From contig DNDO01000212.1 in assembly GCA_003484265.1 (NCBI GenBank), positions 1 through 25,552 on the forward strand: a DNA stretch of 25,552 nt, written 5' to 3'. Below are positions 9,301 to 16,989 of this stretch, piece after piece. Each line of letters starts with the position of its first letter. The stretch's first letter is position 1. Origin of the DNA: Anaerolineae bacterium. Its GTDB lineage: Bacteria > Chloroflexota > Anaerolineae > Anaerolineales > Villigracilaceae. Under the pieces are notes generated by a model that saw only the letters and a list, made by a program, of their open reading frames with translations, did no database searches and was not told the origin of the DNA. The translations under genes were made by a program, and so were the position numbers.

Positions 9301-12300
9301 GCAATCGAACGCAAGCGGGCCGACGATGTATTGAAAAGCCGCGAAGCGATCATGTCTGCTGTCGCATACACAGCCCAGCAGTTCATTCGTACAACAGATT
9401 GGGAGGAAATCATCTCGGATGTGCTTGCAAAACTTGGGCGGGCAACCGGTGTGGATCGGGTCTATGTTTTTCAAAATCATTATTCGTCCGACGGCGTTCT
9501 TTTGACCAGCCAACGCCATGAATGGGTTGCCCTGGATATGGATCCGCAAATCGACAACCCCGACCTGCAAAACATTCCCATGCTTGATGCAGGCTTCGCA
9601 CGGTGGGTAAACATTCTCGAGAATGACGATGTTGTTTTTGGAAACGTGCCGGAATTCCCTGCCAGCGAACAGGAGCTTCTTACGCCACAGGGTATTCTCT
9701 CGCTGGCAGTGGTGCCCATCTTTGCGGGAGAACAATTGTGGGGGTTTATAGGCTTCGACGAATGTAAAACTCAGCGCACATGGGAAAAGACAGAGATCGA
9801 TGCCTTGAAAGCCGCAGCAGGAAATCTGGGATCAGCCATTCAACGTCAAAAAACCGAGGAGGTAATAAGGGAAAGCGAGGATCGGTATCGCGATCTCGTC
9901 GAGAACAGCAACGACCTCGTTTGTACACACGACTTGGAAGGAAATCTTCTCACGGTAAATTCCTCGTCTGGGAAAATGCTGGGATACTCTGTGGATGATC
10001 TTATGAAGATGAATCTCAAAGACCTGCTTTCCCCTTCCACGCGTGACAGATTTGGCGCATACATCGCAAATATCCGTCGATATGGGTCAGCCAAGGGCCG
10101 AATGATAGTGCGAACGCGATCCGGCGAAGAACGTATTTGGGAATACAACAACTCGCTTCGCACTGAAGGTGTTGATAAACCCATAATTCGCGGAATCGCA
10201 CACGACATCACGGATCGTAAACTGGCGGAGGATGCTCTGCAGGACAGCCAGGAAAGATACAAGGACTTGTTCGAGAATTCGCCGATTTCACTCTGGGAAG
10301 AGGATTTCTCGGAGGTGAAATCGTTTTTCGAAGAGCTACGTTCTAAAGGGGTTACAGATTTCCAGGAATATTTCGACAAGCACCCTGAATCTGTAAAGAA
10401 ATGTGCTGATTTGGTGAAGATACTGGATGTCAATCGTGCCAGCCTGGAATTAATGCAGGTCAATGACAAATCCGTCTTGCTGGGACCATTATCCAAGTCT
10501 CTGACAGATGCGGCTCTGCCAAATTTCAAAGCGGAATTGATCAGCCTGGCTGAAGGCAGCTTATCCTTTGAAAGTGATGAGGTTTTTCGCAGGGACAACG
10601 GCTCAAGAAGGGATGTCTTCTTTAGTCTATCAGTGGTGCCGGGATATACCGAAACGCTTGGCAAGATATTGGTATCCATCATAGATATCACCGACCGTAA
10701 GCTGGCCGAAGAATCCCTGCGCGCCTCTGAGGAACGATATCGTCTGCTCTTTGACCGCATGATGGATGGTGTCTATCGCAGTACACATGCAGGAAAGTTC
10801 TTGGACATCAACCCAGCCATGGTGAAGATGTTTGGGTATGCAAATGAAGAAGAAATGCTTGAAGTTGACATCAAGAAAGAACTCTACTTTTCGCCGGACG
10901 AAAGAGGGAGTCATATTCTTGATACGGGGCAGGAAGAGACCGATATTTACCGGATGCGCCGCAAAGACGGTTCAGAAATTTGGGTGGAGGATCACGGCTC
11001 CTATGTCCATGATGACGAGGGGAATATCCTCTTTCATGAGGGTATATTGCGCGACGTCACAGAACGCATACGGTCGGAGCAGGATATTAAACGTAATCTT
11101 ATGGAGCTCGAGGCACTTTACGAGAACGGATTGATAATAAGCCGATTGCTAAAGCGGGGTGAAATCGGGCAACAAATTATCAAGACATTTGCACATCATC
11201 TCTCCTGGCATCATGTGACAATTCGCATAAAAAAAGAGAATAGCGATGAGTTGGATTTGATCGCCCTCAACGAGCCGGGATTAAACGAGGAAGAGATAGC
11301 TGAAAAATCCCGTCAGTTCAACACGATGATCACACGGGTAGGTCAGGGATTAAGCGGTTGGGTTGTTCAGACCGGACAGCCTCTGCGGACAGGAAACGTC
11401 CATGCCCACCCGCAATATATAGATGTTGTAAGCGAGATGCAGTCGGGATTATACATGCCGCTCAAGATCGGGGAGCGTGTGCTCGGTGTGATCAGTGTTG
11501 AAAGCGAACAAGCAGACGCGTTTTCACCACAAGACGAACGCCTTCTGGCTACCCTGGCAAACCAGGCCGCAGTCGCATTTGAGAACGCCCGTCTCTACCA
11601 AGCGGCACAACGCGAATTGGCTGAACGCAACCGCGCAGAGAGCGCATTGCGGACCAGCGAAACACATTACCGCGACCTTGCAGACAGTATCACCGACATC
11701 ATGTTCGAGATGGACCATAACCTGCAATTCACCCATTGGAACAAATCATCCGAGTTGTTAACCGGAATCTCCAAAGCGGAAGCCCTTGGGAAACCCATAC
11801 GGGAGATATTTGGGGATTCGCTGGAGCAGATGAATGTCGAAAAGATATATATGAATGTCCTGATGAACCGCGCGCCAAAATCGTTCGAGGTTTTTTTGAA
11901 CTTGAACCAGGAACAACGCGCATATGAGATCAACGCCTACCCGTCAACAAGCGGTGTGTCAGTTGTCGCCAAGGACGTAACCGAGCGAAAGATCTCAGAG
12001 ATCATCATGCAGAAGCGGTTCGAGTTGATGAATTTTTCAGCGAACAACTCCCTGGATGATGTCTTGCAAAGAATGTTGGATGTGGTGACGGAATTGATCG
12101 ACAGCCCGGTCGGTTTCTTCCATTTCATGGATGAAGGCCAAAGCACCCCCGTCAAGCAAATGTGGTCGACAAAGACGCTTGACCTGCTCGATGTCCCAAT
12201 CAGCGACGGATTTCATCGGTCGTTGGATCAGGCTGGGGTATGGGCGGATGCGGTCCGTCAGCGTCAGCCGCTCATCCACAATGATTATGCATCCCTGACG

Positions 12301-13743
12301 AATAAGAAGGGACTGCCAGAAGGTCACAACAACATTGTCCGCGAAATGGTGATCCCCATTGTTAGAAATGAAAGAATTATGGGTGTATTAGGGATCGGCA
12401 ACAAGCCTGATGATTACACACAACATGATGTTGAAACCGCTGTGCGCTTTGCGGATCACGCTTGGGATATCATCGAAAGGAAACAGATGGAACTTACGTT
12501 GGCGGAGGAAAGGAACCTGCTGGCAAAACGTGTGGAAGAACGAACATCCGATCTCAGCCGCGCCAACTCAAGCCTGGCGCGCGCCCTGCGTGTGAAGGAT
12601 GAGTTCCTTGCAAATATGAGCCACGAACTACGGACACCCTTGAACGCCATCCTCGGCCTGTCGGAGAGCCTGGCTGAGCAGACTGCGGGACCGTTGAATG
12701 AAAAACAGCAAAGATATATCACCACAATCGGAGAGAGTGGGCATCACCTATTGTCCTTGATCAATGATATTCTTGACCTTGCTAAGATCGACGCCGGTCA
12801 GATTACTCTCAATATTAACAAGGTCGATATCAAATCGATCTGCGAGGCAAGCCTGCGCATGGTCAAACAACTTTCTTTGAAGAAGAATCAGGAGGTTGTA
12901 CTGGATATCGATAGCGGCATCGGATTGATGTGGGCGGACGAACGCAGGCTGAAACAGATGCTTGTCAACCTGTTGAGCAACGCGGTCAAGTTCACGCCAG
13001 AAAATGGAAGGCTGGGCTTGGAGATCCGTGTAGATCAAAACGCAAACCAGGTCTCATTTGGGGTTTGGGATAACGGCATTGGGATCAAGGAAAACGATAT
13101 GCCGCTTTTATTCCAACCATTCGTACAATTGGACGGCGGTCTTGCGCGTGAAAATGCCGGCACCGGGCTGGGGCTGGTGCTAGTGGCGCAGATGGCGCGC
13201 CTGCATGGAGGCGGCGTGAAAGTTGAAAGCGTGCCCGGGCAGGGAAGCCGGTTCACGCTTACCCTCCCGTGGGAGCCTGCGCTGACTCCCGACACCACAG
13301 TAAAATTGAGAAATACCGGCAGACTCCGTCCGGTTGCTCCTGATGAAGTCAACAAGCACACCATTCTGTTGATGGAAGACACACAGGAAGTGACGATGAT
13401 GCTCAAAGACTACCTGGAAAATGCCGGGTATAAAGTAATAACTGCTCAGGACGGGCTCGAAGGTATCGAGCAGGCAAAGATTACACATCCTGACCTGATC
13501 CTTATGGATATTCAAATGCCTCGGATCGATGGGTTTGAAGCCACTAAAAGACTCAGGGAGGATCCCGAATTCAAACAAACGCCGATTGTTGCCCTGACAG
13601 CCCTTGCCATGCCGAACGACCGTCAACGCTGTCTTGCTGCCGGCATGGATGAATATATCAGCAAGCCTGTAAATCTCAAAAGACTGCTAAAGATCATCCA
13701 AAATTTCCTTTCGATTGAAAAGAAACCAGTTCAACATCGATGA
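6382..13743 (+). CDS. Giant soluble multi-PAS/GAF hybrid histidine kinase (2453 aa)
   Basis: No membrane segment or signal peptide is visible, so this should be a cytosolic sensor. After a coiled-coil N-terminus the approximate order is PAS (106-230), PAS (233-350), GAF (359-525), PAS variant (537-695), PAS (701-815), GAF (826-980), GAF (986-1155), PAS (1169-1285), PAS variant (1287-1440), PAS (1447-1565), GAF (1574-1740), PAS (1757-1870) and a GAF-like domain (1878-2035). HisKA (H2081), ATPase (N2200, D2230, GTGLGL from G2260) and receiver (E2332/D2333, D2376, K2428) follow. Each PAS ends in the usual DxTERK/DxTDRK linker. The two variant PAS domains share NSPxSxWEEDFSEVK and a predicted helical insert and look like an internal duplication. 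All kinase and receiver residues are present; no HPt or output domain is. The stop overlaps the next start (ATGA, 13740-13743), so it is probably translated together with the receiver-kinase and NarL-type regulator downstream. The signals sensed are unknown. Confidence 0.93.
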   Translation: MNDYHPLLKRQLKRYLKKKDQQIVLETDLLQAIDDTYRKFDADREMLENGMEITSQELLEANAALQKANQELEARVKERTVALYDINEKLHQELAERRRAEDTIKQSENRFRALIEHGRDNISLLASDGTLLWESPATIRSLGYKPDEFKGHNIFELIHPQDQEWIQEIFAKLINEPGDSQDGIFRLKHASGTWQWVEATATNLLDEPSVSAIVINYRDVTERKQAEEALKTSEEQFRNLFENTPIGIGVADQNGNLLAYNEAMMQPGGYSREDIQKIGNVSGLYHDPKQRDEALALFKKQGFLKNFPAQFKRKDGTPYDAVLSLIKTTFEGQPCIQAIVQDVTDRKRAEEAERDQRTLAETLSETAQMLNRTLDIDAVLVHILAAVGRVVPHDGASIMLLNESGSMQLAGTLGYKERGMDVDKITSELSLENAANLREIFETGSYVVVSDTRTYQGWYKTPETSWLLSSVGAPISIYGRIIGFILLDSETANFFTSIHGENLKTFANQAAIAIHNARLFQQAQNEIAQRELSRQALLESQKRYHGLFENSPVSMWEEDFSEVKHYLDSLKRKGINDFREYFGTYPKELEKCSALIKVLDVNSAALRMFHAESKEMLIKSTYQVLSEGEQEHNLEDFIAIAEGRTGNGWIGADRTLTGESIVIRLNWSVVPGYENDYSKVIVTTEDITERASAEAALANSEARLRTIVESDPECVKILDVDGNLLEMNQAGLSMIEADSLEQVKGSAVVNIVAPDHRADFKSLTKRVLKGESGTLEFEIVGLKGTHRWLETHAVPLWDENGAVTNLLGVTRDVTERKRLEKERQVILDIAQGLTQSNDLQEFLRLIHSSIANVIYAENFFVVIYNFDTGLFEEIYSVDQYDPPMLPSRLEKSITAYVYRTGEPVLMSHEKFNRLVAQGELELVGADSGSWLGAPLITTNRTIGVIAVQDYANADRYTEQDKDFLASVASQVALAIERKRADDVLKSREAIMSAVAYTAQQFIRTTDWEEIISDVLAKLGRATGVDRVYVFQNHYSSDGVLLTSQRHEWVALDMDPQIDNPDLQNIPMLDAGFARWVNILENDDVVFGNVPEFPASEQELLTPQGILSLAVVPIFAGEQLWGFIGFDECKTQRTWEKTEIDALKAAAGNLGSAIQRQKTEEVIRESEDRYRDLVENSNDLVCTHDLEGNLLTVNSSSGKMLGYSVDDLMKMNLKDLLSPSTRDRFGAYIANIRRYGSAKGRMIVRTRSGEERIWEYNNSLRTEGVDKPIIRGIAHDITDRKLAEDALQDSQERYKDLFENSPISLWEEDFSEVKSFFEELRSKGVTDFQEYFDKHPESVKKCADLVKILDVNRASLELMQVNDKSVLLGPLSKSLTDAALPNFKAELISLAEGSLSFESDEVFRRDNGSRRDVFFSLSVVPGYTETLGKILVSIIDITDRKLAEESLRASEERYRLLFDRMMDGVYRSTHAGKFLDINPAMVKMFGYANEEEMLEVDIKKELYFSPDERGSHILDTGQEETDIYRMRRKDGSEIWVEDHGSYVHDDEGNILFHEGILRDVTERIRSEQDIKRNLMELEALYENGLIISRLLKRGEIGQQIIKTFAHHLSWHHVTIRIKKENSDELDLIALNEPGLNEEEIAEKSRQFNTMITRVGQGLSGWVVQTGQPLRTGNVHAHPQYIDVVSEMQSGLYMPLKIGERVLGVISVESEQADAFSPQDERLLATLANQAAVAFENARLYQAAQRELAERNRAESALRTSETHYRDLADSITDIMFEMDHNLQFTHWNKSSELLTGISKAEALGKPIREIFGDSLEQMNVEKIYMNVLMNRAPKSFEVFLNLNQEQRAYEINAYPSTSGVSVVAKDVTERKISEIIMQKRFELMNFSANNSLDDVLQRMLDVVTELIDSPVGFFHFMDEGQSTPVKQMWSTKTLDLLDVPISDGFHRSLDQAGVWADAVRQRQPLIHNDYASLTNKKGLPEGHNNIVREMVIPIVRNERIMGVLGIGNKPDDYTQHDVETAVRFADHAWDIIERKQMELTLAEERNLLAKRVEERTSDLSRANSSLARALRVKDEFLANMSHELRTPLNAILGLSESLAEQTAGPLNEKQQRYITTIGESGHHLLSLINDILDLAKIDAGQITLNINKVDIKSICEASLRMVKQLSLKKNQEVVLDIDSGIGLMWADERRLKQMLVNLLSNAVKFTPENGRLGLEIRVDQNANQVSFGVWDNGIGIKENDMPLLFQPFVQLDGGLARENAGTGLGLVLVAQMARLHGGGVKVESVPGQGSRFTLTLPWEPALTPDTTVKLRNTGRLRPVAPDEVNKHTILLMEDTQEVTMMLKDYLENAGYKVITAQDGLEGIEQAKITHPDLILMDIQMPRIDGFEATKRLREDPEFKQTPIVALTALAMPNDRQRCLAAGMDEYISKPVNLKRLLKIIQNFLSIEKKPVQHR

Positions 13744-14804
13744 GTACTATTCTGATCGTTGACGATGAACCAAGCGCCCGCGAAACATTAGTCGCCATTC
13801 TGGAGGGCGAGAAATACCAACTGGAATTGGCGGAAAGCGGCGCACAAGCGCTCCAAGCCATCGAAAAAATCCAGCCTGACTTGATCCTTTTGGATGTGAT
13901 GATGCCCGGCATGGACGGCTTCGAGGTCTGCCGCCGCATCCGCTCCAACCCCAGATTTGCTGAGGTCCCGGTCATCCTTCTCACCGCCCTGGATGACCGC
14001 ACCTCACTCCTAATGGGAATTGAATCCGGCGCCGATGACTTCCTCTCCAAACCTGTAGACCGCCAGGAAATCACCCTGCGCGTACGCACCATTACACGGC
14101 TGAACCGTTATCAAACGCTGATGAAACAGCGTGAGAATCTAAGCGAAATGGCGGAACGGCTCATTGCCGCGCAGGAACAGGAGCGACAGCGTATTTCACG
14201 CGAACTCCATGACGATCTCGGGCAGGCGCTCACCACCAACTTGATTGCCCTGCGCGACCTGCAGAACGATCCGTCTCTTCCAAAGGGAGATATGTTCGAT
14301 CGTTTGCAATCTCTATACGAGCAGTCGCTTGAAGTATTTATTAAAGTCCGCACGCTGGCGCATAACCTGCGACCAGCCCTGCTCGATGCATTGGGCCTCA
14401 AAACTGCCATGCAAACTCACTGCAATGAATTCACACACCGCACCAAATTACCGATCAACCTTGAAATGGATTCGACCCTGCCTGTGCTCCCCGATATATA
14501 CGAAGTAACCCTCTATCGTGTCTTACAGGAAGCGCTCACGAACATCATAAAACATGCCGACGCCACCCAGGTATGGGTCGATCTGACCATTGAGGACAAA
14601 ACAATCAACTTGACCATTCAGGATAACGGGCACGGTTTCGATCCGGCAAAAACACAGTCGAACGGCATAGGGTTGACCGGTTTGCGCGAGCGAGTAACGC
14701 TTGCTGGCGGAAAATTCAATATCAGTTCCAGCCCGGTGCGAGGTACAGTCCTGCTGGCACAATTTCCCTTGCCAGAATCTGCCGCTGAAAAGGAAACAAT
14801 ATGA
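13740..14804 (+). CDS. Receiver-histidine kinase (REC-HisKA_3-HATPase, NarX/DegS-like)
   Basis: This 354-aa soluble protein has an N-terminal receiver (D8/D9, phospho-acceptor D52, K in the SKP motif), a helical linker and a HisKA_3-type kinase core with H157 in SRELHDDLGQ. An ATPase domain follows with N268, D295 in DNGHGF and a GIGLTGLRERV lid. This type of kinase normally pairs with NarL/LuxR-type regulators, and exactly such a gene follows through an ATGA overlap (14801-14804). It also overlaps the giant hybrid kinase at its start. The receiver at its N-terminus suggests that an upstream kinase switches this kinase on or off, making it the middle step of a relay. Its receiver and the following ITRLNRY linker strongly resemble those of the HD-GYP protein at 15561, so those modules are paralogous. 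Confidence 0.94.
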   Translation: MSTILIVDDEPSARETLVAILEGEKYQLELAESGAQALQAIEKIQPDLILLDVMMPGMDGFEVCRRIRSNPRFAEVPVILLTALDDRTSLLMGIESGADDFLSKPVDRQEITLRVRTITRLNRYQTLMKQRENLSEMAERLIAAQEQERQRISRELHDDLGQALTTNLIALRDLQNDPSLPKGDMFDRLQSLYEQSLEVFIKVRTLAHNLRPALLDALGLKTAMQTHCNEFTHRTKLPINLEMDSTLPVLPDIYEVTLYRVLQEALTNIIKHADATQVWVDLTIEDKTINLTIQDNGHGFDPAKTQSNGIGLTGLRERVTLAGGKFNISSSPVRGTVLLAQFPLPESAAEKETI

Positions 14805-15454
14805 TTCGAGTGCTGATCGCTGAAGATCATCTGATGGTGCGGGCAGGTATCCGCGCATTGTTGGAAAAAGCGGGAGACATTCATGTGATGGGCGAAGCCT
14901 CCAACGGACAAGAAGCCATCGATATGGTTCAGGAACACAAACCTGACGTCCTCATAATGGATATTATGATGCCGCGCATGAACGGCATTCAAGCTGCCGA
15001 AAACATCCGCGACCTCAAACTCCCGACCAACATTCTTATTCTATCGATGTATGCAGATACAGGATTCGTACATCAGGCATTGCAATTCGGCGTGAAGGGT
15101 TATGTTTTGAAGTCGTCGGTCAGCGACGAACTACTCAGGGCGGTGCGGGCTGTCGCAAATGGACAGACCTACTTGAGCAGTCCGATATCCGAAATAGTCG
15201 TGGAAAGCGTCATAAACCCGCGTGTTGGAGGAAAGGATAAAGACCCGATCTCGGGTCTTTCCCCGCGCGAGAAGGAAATCCTGCAATTGATTGCCGAGGA
15301 GCATACAAGCAGTGAGATTGCCGGTCTGTTATTCATTAGTGAGAAAACGGTTGAGAAACACAGAGCCAGATTAATGGAAAAATTGAGCGTCCGCAATCTC
15401 GCGGGCTTGGTACGTCTGGCAGTCAAATACCGTCTTGTGGACCGCGACTCTTGA
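14801..15454 (+). CDS. NarL/FixJ-family response regulator (REC-LuxR HTH)
   Basis: This is a 217-aa DNA-binding response regulator of the family's usual length. The receiver has E8/D9 and phospho-acceptor D54 in the MDIMMP motif, and the C-terminal LuxR-type helix-turn-helix (about 150-212) starts with LSPREKEIL and contains SEKTVEKH and RARLMEKLSVRN. It overlaps the stop of the receiver-kinase gene by four bases, so the two are almost certainly a cognate pair: the HisKA_3 kinase phosphorylates D54 and the dimer regulates target promoters. Targets cannot be read from the sequence. An unusual feature is a 10-bp perfect inverted repeat in the DNA for the interdomain linker (15239-15260). Confidence 0.95.
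   Translation: MIRVLIAEDHLMVRAGIRALLEKAGDIHVMGEASNGQEAIDMVQEHKPDVLIMDIMMPRMNGIQAAENIRDLKLPTNILILSMYADTGFVHQALQFGVKGYVLKSSVSDELLRAVRAVANGQTYLSSPISEIVVESVINPRVGGKDKDPISGLSPREKEILQLIAEEHTSSEIAGLLFISEKTVEKHRARLMEKLSVRNLAGLVRLAVKYRLVDRDS
15239..15260 (+). repeat. Perfect intragenic inverted repeat (hairpin) in the regulator linker
   Basis: AAAGACCCGA (15239-15248) and TCGGGTCTTT (15251-15260) are perfect reverse complements separated by two bases. As RNA this would be a strong hairpin with an A-rich 5' side and U-rich 3' side, like an intrinsic terminator stem, but CCCC follows instead of more T. It lies in the coding region between the receiver and HTH domains, where codon freedom is greater. 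Confidence 0.6.
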
Positions 15455-15547
15455 GTCTAATTATTCGATCAATGGGGGTTTCCCCGTATATACAGGGTAA
15501 AGAATGCGAATAAGATTAAGAAAAATTATGGGAATTTGTATCAATTT

Positions 15548-15553
15548 AGGAGA
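15548..15553 (+). promoter_or_regulatory. Ribosome binding site of the HD-GYP gene
   Basis: AGGAGA lies seven bases before the ATG at 15561 and fixes that start. It is one of the few clear Shine-Dalgarno sites in the window. The gap of about 100 bases from the preceding regulator suggests a separate or partly separate transcription unit. Confidence 0.7.
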
Positions 15554-15560
15554 ATGATCA

Positions 15561-16541
15561 ATGAGCAGTACAGTCCTGGTCGTGGATGATGAATATTCGG
15601 GCCGTCAAACGCTTGAGTCGATTTTGGAAGGCGAGGGGTATAACATTGAAATGGCTGAAAACGGGATGCAAGCCATTGAAAAGGCAAAACAACTTTTGCC
15701 GGATGTGATCCTCTTGGACGTCATGATGCCTGGGATGACAGGCTTCGAAGTCTGCCAGCATATTCGGAATGACCCTGTACTTGCCGAGATACCGATCATC
15801 ATTCTCACAGCGCTAGATGACCGCGAATCCCTGCTAAATGCTTTGAAGGCCGGGGCAGACGATTTTATTTCAAAACCTTTTGACCGTTTTGAGTTACGGG
15901 CGCGTCTGCTGGGAATTACACGCCTCAACCGCTACAGCAAGCTCATCCAGGAACGAGCCAAACTACAGGAGGCAAATACGCAACTTCTGGTGGCATATGA
16001 AGCCACTATTGAAGGCTGGACGCATGCCCTGGATCTTCGAGACAGGGAGACAGAAGGTCACAGCCGCCGTGTGGCAGAGTTAACTGTAAAATTAGCACAA
16101 TCCTATGGCATGAGCGAAGACGAAATTCTCCATGTCCGGCGCGGCGCGCTACTGCATGATATGGGCAAGATCGGAATACCCGATTCAATTCTGCACAAGC
16201 CAGGTGCGCTCACCGATGAGGAATGGATCACCATGCGCAAGCATCCGCAATTTGCCTACGACATGCTCAACTCAGTGGATTATCTGCAAACCTCCCTGGA
16301 CATACCCTATTGCCATCACGAAAAATGGGACGGTACTGGCTATCCGCGCGGCTTGAAGAAGAACGAGATCCCCATCGCGGCGCGGCTCTTTGCGATTGTC
16401 GATGTTTGGGATGCGCTCACATCCGACCGGCCCTATCGCGCCGCATGGAGTAAAGAAGACGCCCTGACATATATCCGAGACCAATCGGGCAAGCATTTTG
16501 ATCCGCAGATTGTTGAAATATTCCTCAAAGAGTTGAATTAA
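15561..16541 (+). CDS. Response regulator with HD-GYP domain, predicted c-di-GMP phosphodiesterase (RpfG-like)
   Basis: This 326-aa soluble protein joins a receiver (D9/D10, phospho-acceptor D53 in LLDVMMPGM, K in SKPFD), a helical linker and a full HD-GYP domain. Visible catalytic features are H167 in EGHSRR, the HD pair H199/D200 in HDMGKIGIPD, H252/H253 in HHEKWDGTGYP, and G260-Y261-P262. By family knowledge it hydrolyses c-di-GMP to pGpG or GMP, controlled by phosphorylation of the receiver. Which kinase drives it is unknown; the three hybrid kinases next to it are the obvious candidates. The receiver is very like that of the receiver-kinase at 13740. It would oppose the diguanylate cyclase encoded at 17091. 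Confidence 0.95.
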   Translation: MSSTVLVVDDEYSGRQTLESILEGEGYNIEMAENGMQAIEKAKQLLPDVILLDVMMPGMTGFEVCQHIRNDPVLAEIPIIILTALDDRESLLNALKAGADDFISKPFDRFELRARLLGITRLNRYSKLIQERAKLQEANTQLLVAYEATIEGWTHALDLRDRETEGHSRRVAELTVKLAQSYGMSEDEILHVRRGALLHDMGKIGIPDSILHKPGALTDEEWITMRKHPQFAYDMLNSVDYLQTSLDIPYCHHEKWDGTGYPRGLKKNEIPIAARLFAIVDVWDALTSDRPYRAAWSKEDALTYIRDQSGKHFDPQIVEIFLKELN

Positions 16542-16565
16542 ATCGATCTTATCATCAGGGTTGCC

Positions 16566-16608
16566 GGCGATCAAAGCCAACCATCTGTTCAGGTTGACTT
16601 TGATCGCC
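16566..16608 (+). repeat. Large 17-bp-arm hairpin after the HD-GYP gene
   Basis: Left arm 16566-16582 and right arm 16592-16608 are reverse complements at 16 of 17 positions around a 9-base loop, and one more C-G pair extends the base. It begins 24 bases after the HD-GYP stop codon. It probably ends or stabilises that transcript, though the T-run of an intrinsic terminator is missing. A repeat-family element is the alternative. Confidence 0.6.
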
Positions 16609-16965
16609 GCATAGAAAGACTACCTGAAGAAATACGCACTGACTTTTCGTCCGTTTAAAATTGGGGTTAAATAATTGCCCGGATGAATGTAAATAATCAA
16701 CGAGGCAGGCTATACTCATTAGCCTAATTAACCCTTATACATGAACGCGTCTATAACGATCTCTGTCGGATGGCAAAGGATATGGGACATGAAAGATATC
16801 TGATAATTGGCTGCCATACAGAAAGTTTCCGAATGGCGGGAATTGTTGGACCAATTCCCATCTCGGCAAGATTCCGCTTTCGACTAAGCCTCTCCTCCCT
16901 AGTCTTCTATTCTAATTGAACATTATTATTAGTTCACCCATAGTAAAAACTCGTCAATGTGACAA

Positions 16966-16989
16966 GTCAGAATTGTGCTATTATCTGAC
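16966..16989 (+). promoter_or_regulatory. Extended -10 framed by a symmetric GTCAGA/TCTGAC operator-like repeat
   Basis: TGCTATTAT at 16976-16984 is a good extended -10 for the GGDEF gene at 17091. It sits within GTCAGA (16966-16971)-N12-TCTGAC (16984-16989), a perfect inverted repeat spanning 24 bases. A regulator bound there would cover the -10, so repression is the simpler model. A weak -35-like TGTGAC lies at 16958-16963. Confidence 0.35.

Noticed and set aside
9846..10760. 304-codon open frame on the minus strand within the giant kinase gene
   Set aside because: It is antisense to clear PAS coding sequence, is very Ser/Arg-rich and has no recognisable domain; it is a shadow of codon bias. 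The same holds for the 221-codon minus frame at 4588-5253.
7456..12490. Phytochrome or photoreceptor function for the GAF/PAS domains of the giant kinase
   Set aside because: No PHY domain and no chromophore-binding Cys context was seen; the GAF domains look generic.
15472..15487. GGGG/CCCC hairpin between the regulator and HD-GYP genes as a terminator
   Set aside because: The stem is only about four to six pairs and no T-run follows.
16741..16803. 20-codon ORF in the gene-free region after the HD-GYP gene
   Set aside because: It has no ribosome binding site and no protein-like features.
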